Origin: an uncultured Ruminococcus sp.
Lineage (GTDB): Bacteria; Bacillota; Clostridia; Oscillospirales; Acutalibacteraceae
Length of the DNA stretch: 64,000 nt
Reading direction: 5' to 3'
NCBI GenBank assembly: GCA_902762615.1
Contig: CACWOX010000004.1
Location: 1 to 64,000 of the forward strand
Both the position numbers and the translations under genes were made by a program. Below the pieces are notes generated by a model. That model worked only from the letters and a program-made list of their open reading frames with translations, was not told where the DNA came from and searched no databases. Positions 35,396 through 43,759 of the stretch are shown one piece after another (the stretch's first letter is position 1; every line of letters begins with the position of its first letter).

Positions 35396-36280
35396 ATGAA
35401 AAAAAATTCAAACAAAAAAACCAATAAGCCAAAAGCCAATCCCAAGCGAATGTTTATTCTGTTTCTAACGTTTTTTGCAGTCTTTGCCGTCTATCTATTT
35501 TATGGGAATACTGCGGTTACAGTGTCAAAATATGATATCCGCTCAGAAAAAATTCCTCCGGGCTTTGACGGATTCCGCATTGTTCAGATTTCCGACCTTC
35601 ACAACTGCCATAACACACTCATGACCGGTTCACTCGTAAGCAAGACGAAGGAAGCCAAGCCGGATATTATTTTTCTCACAGGCGACGCAATAGACTCTTA
35701 TTTACCCGATGTTGACGCGGCTATGCGCGTTATTGAGCAGTTGAATGAGATTGCCCCTGTATACTATGTCATTGGCAATCACGAAGCGAGAACAGGAGAA
35801 TACTATAAGCTCTCAAAGGAAATGCACAAAATAGGCATCGCCGAACTCAGCAATGCCTTCGTCAATATCAGACTTAACGATGATGAGATAGTTATTGTCG
35901 GAATCAATGACCCGAGGAAGGTCAATACCGACGGCAAAGCAGATGATTCTAAGATTGCGGGAGATTGGCTTGGAAGCCTGAAAAACGACCGTGACATGTA
36001 TACCGTTCTGCTCTCTCACCGTCCGGAACTCATAAAGACCTACGCTACCAATGGCATAGATCTGGTTTTTACAGGACACGCTCACGGCGGTCTCATAAGA
36101 CTGCCCTTTATAGGAGGCATATATGCTCCCAATCAGGGCTTGTTTCCGAAATATGCGGGAGGGCTGTACACTGTTGCCGATACAACAATGATAGTAAACA
36201 GAGGCGCCGGTAACAGTGGTTATTCTTTCAGGATTAACGACAACCCTGAGCTGGTTCTTGCTGTGCTCCACGCAGGATAA
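35396..36280 (+). CDS. Membrane-anchored calcineurin-like phosphoesterase (YkuE-like)
   Basis: A 294-residue protein with one N-terminal membrane segment (about residues 18-38) and an extracytoplasmic two-metal phosphoesterase domain. Ligand motifs are QISDLHNC, LTGDAID, VIGNHEA, LSHRPE and TGHAHGGLIRLP. Relatives such as YkuE and UDP-diacylglucosamine-type hydrolases act on lipids, but the substrate here is unknown. The ATG at 35396 has no clear ribosome site, so translation may depend on the sigma gene ending 17 bases upstream. Confidence 0.83.
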   Translation: MKKNSNKKTNKPKANPKRMFILFLTFFAVFAVYLFYGNTAVTVSKYDIRSEKIPPGFDGFRIVQISDLHNCHNTLMTGSLVSKTKEAKPDIIFLTGDAIDSYLPDVDAAMRVIEQLNEIAPVYYVIGNHEARTGEYYKLSKEMHKIGIAELSNAFVNIRLNDDEIVIVGINDPRKVNTDGKADDSKIAGDWLGSLKNDRDMYTVLLSHRPELIKTYATNGIDLVFTGHAHGGLIRLPFIGGIYAPNQGLFPKYAGGLYTVADTTMIVNRGAGNSGYSFRINDNPELVLAVLHAG

Positions 36281-36457
36281 TCAGTTTTTTCAACAAAAAC
36301 AGTATAATATTCACATATATTAAGGGCTGTTGCACAGACTGAATTGCTTTTCATTCTGAGTTGACAGCCTTTATGATTCATGCTGCGCTCAAGACCGTCA
36401 TTACGGAATTGTGTCTTTTTACTCAAATTTTTCGTTACCTGTGATAAACATTTTATG

Positions 36458-36486
36458 TTGACAAAAATGATTGTGCATGCTATCAT
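36458..36486 (+). promoter_or_regulatory. Promoter of the cobamide operon
   Basis: TTGACA at 36458-36463 and TATCAT at 36481-36486, spaced by 17 bases. Transcription would start near 36493, just before the riboswitch aptamer. Confidence 0.8.
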
Positions 36487-36510
36487 GTAAATGAAAAATT
36501 AAAAACGACA

Positions 36511-36682
36511 GCAGGTGTCCGTTATTCCGTTTTTGCGGAAGGAGCGGGTGAAAAGGGAAACAGGTGCAAATCCTGTGCGAACTCGTCACTGTAATTAAGG
36601 AGCAGTCGGTATCATGTCACTGGGGCACACCCGGGAAGGCTTCCGACCGCGATGATATTCAAGCCAGGAGACCTGCCTGCTG
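36511..36682 (+). ncRNA. Cobalamin (B12) riboswitch
   Basis: The region has the conserved features of the cobalamin aptamer: a closing stem (GCAGGT at 36511 with ACCTGC at 36671), GGGAAACAGGTG core (36555-36566 area), a CACTGT junction segment, GGGAAGGC, and the B12 box GCCAGGAGACCTGCC at 36663-36677. It lies directly upstream of the importer and synthesis genes. Binding of adenosylcobalamin or related corrinoids should reduce expression of the operon, probably through the terminator downstream. Confidence 0.93.
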
Positions 36683-36778
36683 ATCGGTAGCGAAGTCACG
36701 AGTAATTGACGGTACGCAGCAGCGTGTGCGTTGGTTTTAAACAAAACCTGCGTATGCGTGTTTTGCTTGTGTCTGTAT

Positions 36779-36810
36779 GTGCTCTTGCCGTGACGGTGAG
36801 GGTGCTTTTT
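36779..36810 (+). terminator. Putative expression-platform terminator of the riboswitch
   Basis: A stem of about 12 bp with several G-U pairs (36779-36790 with 36794-36805) is followed by five T residues. It lies about 100 bases after the aptamer and 26 bases before the first gene. The antiterminator partner was not worked out. Confidence 0.55.
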
Positions 36811-36835
36811 ATTTTGCAAATCGAGGGTGGTAAAA

Positions 36836-37258
36836 ATGGCAGTATTGGAAAACGGCGAGTATACTATTGAAGTTGCTCTGAGCGGAGGCAGCGGCAGGGC
36901 AACTGTCAAATCGCCGACTAAACTGACGGTAGAAGAAGGAAGCATGAAGGCGGAAATAGAGTGGAGCAGCTCGAATTACGACTATATGCAGGTCGGCGGG
37001 AAGGATTATTACCCGGTAAAGCAAGAGGGCAATTCCACGTTTATTATTGATGTAGAAGCCCTTGATGCTGACATAGAAATATCCGCCGAGACGGTCGCTA
37101 TGAGCAAGCCTCATATGATCGACTATACGCTTCGCTTTGACTCGTCCACGGCAAAGCCTGTCGCCGGCGTTTCATATGCCTTGCTACTTTCACTAACCGG
37201 TGCGGCAGTGCTTATGGCTGGCGCCGCGGCTCTGATCAGAAGGAGACTGTCAAAATGA
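36836..37258 (+). CDS. Beta-rich domain protein with C-terminal membrane anchor, unknown (cobamide locus protein A)
   Basis: A 140-residue protein. Residues 4-110 form a beta-strand-rich domain with GEYTIEVALSGGSGRATV, WSSSNYDYMQVGG, EGNSTF and AMSKPHMIDYTL, a pattern I recognise from uncharacterised surface proteins near iron or corrinoid transporters in gut Firmicutes. A C-terminal membrane segment (about 114-134) and the basic tail RRRLSK follow. The domain begins at residue 4, so there is no signal peptide with this start. An upstream frame displaced by one base encodes a hydrophobic stretch (see findings). GAGGGTGG lies before the ATG at 36836. It overlaps the substrate-binding gene by four bases. 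A role in binding corrinoid at the surface is inferred from position only. Confidence 0.75.
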   Translation: MAVLENGEYTIEVALSGGSGRATVKSPTKLTVEEGSMKAEIEWSSSNYDYMQVGGKDYYPVKQEGNSTFIIDVEALDADIEISAETVAMSKPHMIDYTLRFDSSTAKPVAGVSYALLLSLTGAAVLMAGAAALIRRRLSK

Positions 37259-38424
37259 GATTGAAAAAAGTCCAAAGAATTCTGATAACGGCAGCTTCGC
37301 TTCTGCTGTTGGTATTTGCGGCAGCCTGCGGCGGAGAGCAGAGCAACATATCGGACAAGTCGATTGAAGTGGAAGGTCTGACTTTCATCGGACGTGCGGA
37401 ATTGAAATATGCCGATCAGTTTGCCATTGACCGATACGAGGGCGGATATTCTCTGATACAGGCAGCCGACGGCGCGAAATATCTCATAGTGCCGGAGAAG
37501 GGAAAAATACCCGCTAAAATCAAATCGGATATAAAAATAATACAGCAGCCTGTCGAAAATATCTATCTTGCGGCAACCGCTTCAATGGCAATGTTTGATG
37601 CGCTTGACTGCGGCGACAGGATAAAATTCTCCGGCACAAAAGCCGAAGACTGGTATATAGATTTCGCGCGTGAAGCAATGATGAACGGAGATATTCTTTA
37701 CGCAGGCAAATACCGTGAGCCGGATTATGAGCTGCTGATCTCAAAGGGGTGCAAGCTGTCGGTGCAGTCGACCATGATAGAGCACAATCCCGAGGTGAAG
37801 GAAAAGCTCGAAGAGCTGGGAATTACCGTATTTGTGGATTATTCGAGCTATGAATCACATCCTCTCGGGCGCTGCGAATGGATCAGGGTTTACGGGGAAA
37901 TGACAGGCGAAAGGGAGCTTGCCGAATCACTGTTTAGAGAGCAGTCGGATATTCTGGAAGCCATAGGAGAACAGCCCGACACGGGCAAGACCGTCGCCTT
38001 CTTTTACATAAGCAACTCGGGTCAGGCAGTCACACGCAAATCAGGCGATTACGTCAATAAAATGATAACCCTTGCCGGAGGAAGCAATATTTTTAAGGAT
38101 CTTGACAGCGGCAGCGGCACTTCCACGGTGCAGATGGAAATGGAAAAATTCTACGCAACGGCAAAGGACGCCGATATTATAATATACAACAACAACATAG
38201 GGAAGGATGTTAAGAGCATTGATGACCTGATAGCCAAAAACAGCTTCCTGTCCGATTTCAAAGCGGTAAAGAACGGCGATGTCTGGGGCACAAATGAAAA
38301 TCTGTTTCAGGACACCATGAAGATGGGCGAGATCATCCTGGATTTTAACAACGTATTCAGTGGAAAGACAGATGAAAATCCCCCGAGGTTTGTTTACAGA
38401 CTGAAAGGCGGGACGGAAGGTTGA
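37255..38424 (+). CDS. ABC transporter substrate-binding lipoprotein, BtuF/FepB family
   Basis: A 389-residue extracytoplasmic binding protein with lipobox FAAAC (Cys25). The remainder has the two-lobed class III pattern with IYLAATASMAMFDALDCG and LEELGITVFVDYSSYESHPLGR. The riboswitch and neighbouring cbi genes point to corrinoid (cobalamin, cobinamide) or an intermediate as ligand, although relatives bind haem or siderophores. Its start overlaps the previous gene by ATGA. Confidence 0.86.
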   Translation: MRLKKVQRILITAASLLLLVFAAACGGEQSNISDKSIEVEGLTFIGRAELKYADQFAIDRYEGGYSLIQAADGAKYLIVPEKGKIPAKIKSDIKIIQQPVENIYLAATASMAMFDALDCGDRIKFSGTKAEDWYIDFAREAMMNGDILYAGKYREPDYELLISKGCKLSVQSTMIEHNPEVKEKLEELGITVFVDYSSYESHPLGRCEWIRVYGEMTGERELAESLFREQSDILEAIGEQPDTGKTVAFFYISNSGQAVTRKSGDYVNKMITLAGGSNIFKDLDSGSGTSTVQMEMEKFYATAKDADIIIYNNNIGKDVKSIDDLIAKNSFLSDFKAVKNGDVWGTNENLFQDTMKMGEIILDFNNVFSGKTDENPPRFVYRLKGGTEG

Positions 38425-39482
38425 ATGATCGCCGGACAATCAAATATTTCAGCATGAAGAAGCTGACGGAAGGAAAACCGCGCACATTCATCGCCTTCTC
38501 AGTACTCGGAATAATCGCGCTTGCGGTACTGATTATGAATATCTTTACAGGCAGCGCCGGCATTCCCATATCCAAGGCGATTGCAATACTTTTGGCAGGG
38601 GACAGAACCGACGCCGCTTATGCAAGTATCCTGCTGCGAATACGCATCCCCCGTGCGGTGGCAGCGCTGCTTCTTGGCGGAGCGCTTGCTCTTTCGGGAT
38701 ACCTGCTTCAGACCTTCTTTCACAACCCGATAGCGGGACCGTTTGTGCTGGGAGTATCCTCCGGTGCAAAGCTGACGGTTGCGTTTGTCATGATACTCGT
38801 AATAGGCAGGCATAATTCCGTCAGCTCAGCGGTGATGATACTCGCGGCATTTGCAGGTTCTATGATTACGCTGGGCGTCGTGCTGATGATTTCACGCAAA
38901 ATCAAGCGTATGTCGATGCTCGTTGTCTGCGGCGTGATGATAGGATATATCTGTTCGGCGATAACCGATTTTGCGGTCACCTTCGCCGACAACTCCGACA
39001 TTGTGAACCTGCACAACTGGTCTATGGGTACATTTTCAGGAACCACAGGGGAAAATGTGCTGGTGATGACGGCTGTGGTTGTTCCTGCCGGAATATGCAC
39101 ATTTCTGCTGTCAAAGCCGATAAGCGCCTACCGTCTGGGAGAAGGGTATGCTCAGAGCATGGGTGTGAATGTGAGGCTGCTGCGTATCGGGCTGATATTG
39201 CTGTCGGGATTGCTTGCTGCCTGTGTCACTGCGTTTGCGGGACCTGTGTCATTTGTCGGAATAGCCGTGCCGCATATTGCGCGGGTTATTTTCCGCACGT
39301 CAAAGCCGATCGTAATGATACCGGCGTGCTTTCTCGGCGGCAGCATATTCTGTATGCTTTGCGATATGGCTGCCCGGACGGCATTCGCGCCAGCCGAAAT
39401 GAGCATAAGCACGGTGACAGCGATATTCGGAGCACCTGTAGTGATCGCCGTTATGATAGGCAGAAGGAAGGGTGAGCTGTGA
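38421..39482 (+). CDS. ABC transporter permease, BtuC/FecCD family
   Basis: A polytopic permease of about 353 residues with the FecCD landmarks RIPRAVAALLLGGALALSG, FVLGVSSGAKL and GPVSFVGIAVPHIAR. About ten membrane segments are visible. The TTG at 38421 overlaps the previous stop (TTGA), which suggests translational coupling; the ATG at 38454 is an alternative with no clear ribosome site. It forms the membrane part of the corrinoid-type importer. Confidence 0.86.
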   Translation: MNDRRTIKYFSMKKLTEGKPRTFIAFSVLGIIALAVLIMNIFTGSAGIPISKAIAILLAGDRTDAAYASILLRIRIPRAVAALLLGGALALSGYLLQTFFHNPIAGPFVLGVSSGAKLTVAFVMILVIGRHNSVSSAVMILAAFAGSMITLGVVLMISRKIKRMSMLVVCGVMIGYICSAITDFAVTFADNSDIVNLHNWSMGTFSGTTGENVLVMTAVVVPAGICTFLLSKPISAYRLGEGYAQSMGVNVRLLRIGLILLSGLLAACVTAFAGPVSFVGIAVPHIARVIFRTSKPIVMIPACFLGGSIFCMLCDMAARTAFAPAEMSISTVTAIFGAPVVIAVMIGRRKGEL

Positions 39483-40234
39483 GCGACAAAATTCTTATCT
39501 CGGCAGAGGACCTTGCGGCGGGTTATGAAAAGCCGCTCATTGAGCACATATGCTTTCAACTGCGTGAGGGCGAGATCATGTCACTGATCGGTCCCAACGG
39601 TTCCGGTAAATCCACCATATTAAAGACGCTTTGCGGCTTTTTGCGCAAGCACGCCGGAACGGTTTTTATTGAGGAAAACAATGAAGCGGATATTTCTGAC
39701 AGCGAGAGAGCAAGGAAAATCGCGGTGCTGCTCACCGAACGCCTTCGTCCCGATATGATGACCTGCCGGGAAGTTGTGGAAACAGGACGCTATCCTTACA
39801 CAGGCAGATTCGGGCTGCTGTCAGGATCCGACAAAGCTGCTGTCGACGAGGCGGTTGAATTGGTACAGATGCAGGATTTTGCCGACTGCGATTTTAGCCG
39901 TGTGAGCGACGGTCAGCGCCAGCGGGTCATGCTTGCCAGAGCGATATGTCAGGAGCCGAGAATCCTCATTTTAGATGAGCCTACATCTTACCTGGATATT
40001 TACCACAAGATCGCCTTCTTGGAGATATTAAAAAAGCTTGCCGCACAAAAGAAGCCTGCCGTGCTGGTTTCCATGCACGAGCTCGACATGGCTGAGAAAA
40101 TATCGGACTACACTGTATGTGTCAAGAACGGCGAGATTTTCAAAAGCGGCAAGCCGGAAGAGATATTCCGCAGCGACGTCATTTGTGAGTTGTTCGGCAT
40201 AAGCCGTGAACTCTACACGGAATATTTCTCATAA
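39479..40234 (+). CDS. ABC transporter ATP-binding protein, BtuD/FecE family
   Basis: A 251-residue ATPase with Walker A GPNGSGKST, the signature VSDGQRQRVMLARAI, Walker B ILILDEPTSYLD and the switch His in SMHELDMA. The signature has Asp for the usual Gly-Gly (SDGQ rather than SGGQ), which is tolerated in this family. The start is GTG overlapping the permease stop (GTGA). Confidence 0.9.
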   Translation: MSDKILISAEDLAAGYEKPLIEHICFQLREGEIMSLIGPNGSGKSTILKTLCGFLRKHAGTVFIEENNEADISDSERARKIAVLLTERLRPDMMTCREVVETGRYPYTGRFGLLSGSDKAAVDEAVELVQMQDFADCDFSRVSDGQRQRVMLARAICQEPRILILDEPTSYLDIYHKIAFLEILKKLAAQKKPAVLVSMHELDMAEKISDYTVCVKNGEIFKSGKPEEIFRSDVICELFGISRELYTEYFS

Positions 40235-40291
40235 TTTGATAACTTAATTGCATCATTATTAAATAATTAAACCTGAAAGGAAGAACTTCAA

Positions 40292-41203
40292 ATGAATTTC
40301 AAAAGATTTTTAGCTGCCGTTCTGTCGGCTGCAATGCTCTGCTCTCTGTCGGTATTCACAGGCTGTAATTCCGAGAATGATAAGGAGACAGAGAAGGAAG
40401 CAAAGCCTGTTATTCTTGTAGTCAGCTTCGGCACCAGCTACAACGACAGCAGAGAAAAGACCATCGGCGCTATCGAGAAGGCGATTGAGAAGGAATTCAC
40501 CGATTACGAAATCCGCAGAGCCTTCACCAGCCAAATCATCATTGACAAGCTCAAAGAGAGAGACGGACTGGAGATAGACAATATCGAAGGCGCACTTGAC
40601 AGACTGGTCGCGGACAATGTAAAGACGCTTGTCGTTCAGCCGACCCATGTCATGAGCGGCTATGAATATGACGACGTCGTCGCGGCGGTGGAAAAGTACA
40701 AGGATAACTTTACCAATCTTACCATCGGCAAGCCGCTGCTCACATCCGACGAGGATTACACCGAGCTTGCACAGGCGCTTGTCACCGAAACATCCGAATT
40801 TAACAAAGACGGTACGGCGATTGTATTCATGGGTCACGGCACTGAGCACGAATCCAACGCGACCTACGCGAAATTCCAGAATACCTTCAAAGAGATCAAG
40901 GCTGACAATTACATAATCGGCACAGTGGAGGCAACTCCTTCTCTTGACGACGTTGTAAAAGCGCTTAACGACGGCAAGTACAAGAAGGTCGTGCTTCAGC
41001 CGCTCATGGTTGTTGCAGGAGACCACGCCAACAACGACATGGCAGGCGACGAAGACGATTCATGGAAGTCGGTTCTGACCAAAAACGGCTTTGAGGTCGA
41101 GTGCGTTCTCAAGGGAATGGGTGAGCTTGAAGCGGTTCAGCAGATGTATGTAGGTCATGTCCGCAACGCTATCACCGAGGCAGGAATTACTCTCGGCGAA
41201 TAA
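40292..41203 (+). CDS. cbiK: Sirohydrochlorin cobaltochelatase CbiK with lipoprotein signal peptide
   Basis: A 303-residue class II chelatase. The family inserts cobalt into sirohydrochlorin at the start of anaerobic corrin synthesis. Catalytic histidines are visible in MGHGTEH (H182) and AGDHANNDM (H245), with QPTHVMSGYEYDD between. Unusually, it begins with a lipoprotein signal: basic N-terminus, hydrophobic core and VFTGC with Cys25. This would place the enzyme outside the cytoplasmic membrane. CbiK is the only chelatase candidate in the cluster. It follows the importer ATPase by 57 bases and is followed by a hairpin. An alternative is that it works as a metal- or tetrapyrrole-handling surface protein. 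Confidence 0.9.
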   Translation: MNFKRFLAAVLSAAMLCSLSVFTGCNSENDKETEKEAKPVILVVSFGTSYNDSREKTIGAIEKAIEKEFTDYEIRRAFTSQIIIDKLKERDGLEIDNIEGALDRLVADNVKTLVVQPTHVMSGYEYDDVVAAVEKYKDNFTNLTIGKPLLTSDEDYTELAQALVTETSEFNKDGTAIVFMGHGTEHESNATYAKFQNTFKEIKADNYIIGTVEATPSLDDVVKALNDGKYKKVVLQPLMVVAGDHANNDMAGDEDDSWKSVLTKNGFEVECVLKGMGELEAVQQMYVGHVRNAITEAGITLGE

Positions 41204-41251
41204 TTTGCAAAAAAACATTGAAAATAATAAGCAATTAAGTTAGAATAATAT

Positions 41252-41293
41252 TGCCGCTGTCGCTGAAGATGAATCAATAAAGCGGCAGCGGCA
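41252..41293 (+). terminator. Hairpin between cbiK and the second surface protein gene
   Basis: A 13-bp G-C-rich stem with one G-U pair (41252-41264 with 41281-41293) followed by a loose T-rich tract. It may reduce read-through into the synthesis genes. Confidence 0.6.
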
Positions 41294-41330
41294 GTTTGTT
41301 TGTGTATCAATCAGAAAGGATTTGTTTGAA

Positions 41331-41927
41331 ATGAATATCATGAGAAAAATGGCGGCAATTCTCTTTGCCGCGGCAATGCTCATCGGCGGCACATGTTTTA
41401 CTGCGTTTGCGTCCTCCCAAGAGCAAAAAACGCCGATTTACGCCGAGTCACTCAATTCGGGAAGATATGAAATTGAGGTTACGTCAAGCGCCTCCATGTT
41501 CAGAATCGTGCACTGTGAACTTGTTGTTTCGGGCAGCGACATGACCGCGGAAATGACGCTCAGCGGCAAGGGATACGAAAAGCTCTATATGGGCACGTCC
41601 GAGCAGGCAGAAAAAGCCGACGAAAGCGAATATATATTCTTTACCGAAGATGCCGACGGCAAATACACCTACACCGTTCCCGTAGAAGCGCTTGACAAGG
41701 AAACCGATTGCGCGGCATACAGCTTCAAGAAGCAGCGCTGGTATGACCGCAAGCTGGTGTTTGAATCGAGCCTGCTTTCGGGCAGCGCTTTTGCGGCAAA
41801 CGAAGATATCGTTGAGGAAGAAACAGAAAACGGCGCTGCATTCACGCCGTGGCTTATCGTAATTGTGGCATTATGCGCCGCAGGTGCGATTGCTGCCATT
41901 GTAATTCTCAGATTCAAAAGAAAATGA
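41331..41927 (+). CDS. Secreted beta-rich protein with C-terminal membrane anchor, unknown (cobamide locus protein B)
   Basis: A 198-residue protein with a cleavable-type signal peptide (MNIMRKMAAILFAAAM... ending near TAFAS, residue 27). An extracytoplasmic beta-rich domain follows (NSGRYEIEV, FRIVHCELVVSGSDMTAEMTLSGKGYEKLYMGT, in separate blocks, then VPVEALDKETDCAAYSF and RWYDRKLVFES). It ends with a membrane segment and the basic tail RFKRK. Its layout and several positions (G-x-Y-x-IEV, M-x-AE, VEALD) match the protein at 36836, so the two are probably distant paralogues. I know of no assigned function. The stop overlaps cbiC by ATGA. Confidence 0.78.
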   Translation: MNIMRKMAAILFAAAMLIGGTCFTAFASSQEQKTPIYAESLNSGRYEIEVTSSASMFRIVHCELVVSGSDMTAEMTLSGKGYEKLYMGTSEQAEKADESEYIFFTEDADGKYTYTVPVEALDKETDCAAYSFKKQRWYDRKLVFESSLLSGSAFAANEDIVEEETENGAAFTPWLIVIVALCAAGAIAAIVILRFKRK

Positions 41928-42601
41928 GCACACAAAGCATACTGAACGGCATTGAATTGGTGAAGCCTGCTGACATAGAACGGCGAAGCATGGAGATCAT
42001 TGAGAGCGAACTGGGCGATACATCCTTTCTTGCGCCGGAGCAGCTGCCCGTGGTAAAAAGGGTAATCCACACCACTGCCGATTTTGACTATCTGCACAGC
42101 CTCAAATTTTCCCCAAACGCCGTTCAGAACGGTCTGAACGCCCTCAGAAACAAAGCCGTTATCATTACCGACACACAGATGGCACTCTCAGGCATAAGCA
42201 AGCCGGCGCTTAAAGCGCTGGGCTGCGAAGCGTTCTGCTTCATGTCCGAGCCGGAAATTGCCGAGGCGGCAAGGCGTAACGGCACGACCCGGGCTGCAGC
42301 TTCTATGGAGCATGCCGCCCGATTTTTTGCCGACACTCAGCTCCTGTTTGCAGTGGGAAATGCGCCCACTGCACTGGTACGGCTTTATGAGCTTATCGGA
42401 GAAAAAAGAGTCCGTCCTGCGCTGATCATCGGTACGCCGGTAGGCTTTGTGAATGTAGTGAAGTCAAAGGAGCTTATCATGCAGAGCGGCTCTCCGTATA
42501 TTGTTGCCGAAGGACGCAAGGGTGGCAGCAGCGTTGCGGCAGCCATATGCAATGCGCTGCTTTATATGCTTTATGACAGGTCGAGCGGCAAGCAGATTTA
42601 A
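41924..42601 (+). CDS. cbiC: Cobalt-precorrin-8 methylmutase
   Basis: A 225-residue enzyme that moves the C11 methyl group to C12 to give cobyrinate. Family blocks are RRSMEIIESELGD, VIHTTADFDY (the catalytic His), ALRNKAVIITDTQMALSGI and IGTPVGFVNVVKSKELI. The ATG at 41924 overlaps the previous stop; a longer frame to 41849 lies inside that gene. Confidence 0.95.
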   Translation: MSTQSILNGIELVKPADIERRSMEIIESELGDTSFLAPEQLPVVKRVIHTTADFDYLHSLKFSPNAVQNGLNALRNKAVIITDTQMALSGISKPALKALGCEAFCFMSEPEIAEAARRNGTTRAAASMEHAARFFADTQLLFAVGNAPTALVRLYELIGEKRVRPALIIGTPVGFVNVVKSKELIMQSGSPYIVAEGRKGGSSVAAAICNALLYMLYDRSSGKQI

Positions 42602-42619
42602 GAAAAGAGGGCGGCAAGA

Positions 42620-43759
42620 GTGTCCGAGCATTACATCAACCGCGGCGGCAAGCGGCTGCGCTGCGGATTTACTACAGGATCCTGCGCTGCGGCAGCTGCA
42701 AAGGCAGCGGCGGAAACGCTTTTCACGCAGAACGCCGCCGAGAATACAGCTCTGACCACCCCCGCAGGGATCGTCTTTGAGACAGCCGTCCGCGACGTTT
42801 CATTTGACCTGAAATCGGCGTGCTGCGCTGTGCTCAAGGACGGAGGAGACGACCCGGACGTTACCGACGGCATTTCGATATACGCAAGGGTTGAATTCAT
42901 TCCGTCGGGATTTGTCGTAGAAGGCGGCGAGGGAATAGGCAGAGTTACCAAGTCAGGACTCGACCAACCGGTCGGAGCGGCAGCCATTAACAGCACTCCC
43001 AGAAGAATGATAATTGACGCGGTGAGCGATATTTTTGATAAATACAATTATCACGGAGGCGCAAGAATCACAATATACACGCCGGAGGGCAAAGCACTTG
43101 CTGCCAAGACCTACAATCCGAGAATGGGAATTGAGGGAGGCATTTCGATTATCGGCACTACGGGCATTGTCGAGCCGATGAGCAATGGCGCGCTTGTTGA
43201 AACCATCAGGCTGGAGGAGCGCGTCAGACGTGCCGAAGGCAAAAAAAGTCTGCTGCTGACAATCGGCAATTACAGCAGGAGCTTTTTGTCGGAGCAAATG
43301 CCCTTTATGCTTGACAGGAGCGTTACATGCAGCAATTTTATCGGAGAAGCCATAGACGCCGCTTTGGAATACGGCTTTGAAAACATTCTGATAATCGGGC
43401 ATATAGGCAAGCTGGTCAAGCTGGGCGCAGGCATAATGAACACTCATTCGTCACAGGCGGACGGCAGAATGGAGGTGCTTGTCACCTGCGGACTGCTTGC
43501 CGGAGCCGATGCTTCCGTACTGCGAATGCTTCCGGAATGTGCCACAGTCGACGCGGCTCTCGACGAACTCGAGAGAGTCGGAATGAGAGATAGCGCCGCA
43601 AAAATCCTGATGGAAAGGGCGCAGTATTATCTTGAAGCAAAGGTAAAGGACTGCGCCAAAATCGGCGCGGTTATGTTCTCATTCAAGTACGGAATTGTCG
43701 GAATGACTGCATCAGCCGACGAATTGATAAAAGCAATATCGGAGGAATACAATGGTTAA
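42620..43759 (+). CDS. cbiD: Cobalt-precorrin-5B C1-methyltransferase
   Basis: A 379-residue enzyme of the anaerobic pathway that methylates C1 after ring contraction. The N-terminal LRCGFTTGSCAAAAAKAAAE and the central GGEGIGRVTKSGLDQPVG are family hallmarks. GTG start at 42620 with a purine-rich site upstream. It overlaps cbiF by eight bases. Confidence 0.95.
   Translation: MSEHYINRGGKRLRCGFTTGSCAAAAAKAAAETLFTQNAAENTALTTPAGIVFETAVRDVSFDLKSACCAVLKDGGDDPDVTDGISIYARVEFIPSGFVVEGGEGIGRVTKSGLDQPVGAAAINSTPRRMIIDAVSDIFDKYNYHGGARITIYTPEGKALAAKTYNPRMGIEGGISIIGTTGIVEPMSNGALVETIRLEERVRRAEGKKSLLLTIGNYSRSFLSEQMPFMLDRSVTCSNFIGEAIDAALEYGFENILIIGHIGKLVKLGAGIMNTHSSQADGRMEVLVTCGLLAGADASVLRMLPECATVDAALDELERVGMRDSAAKILMERAQYYLEAKVKDCAKIGAVMFSFKYGIVGMTASADELIKAISEEYNG

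Noticed and set aside
36281..36450. Possible RNA gene or terminator after the phosphoesterase
   Set aside because: An imperfect stem (about 36322-36375) is visible, but with mismatches and a weak T run; not strong enough to list as a feature.
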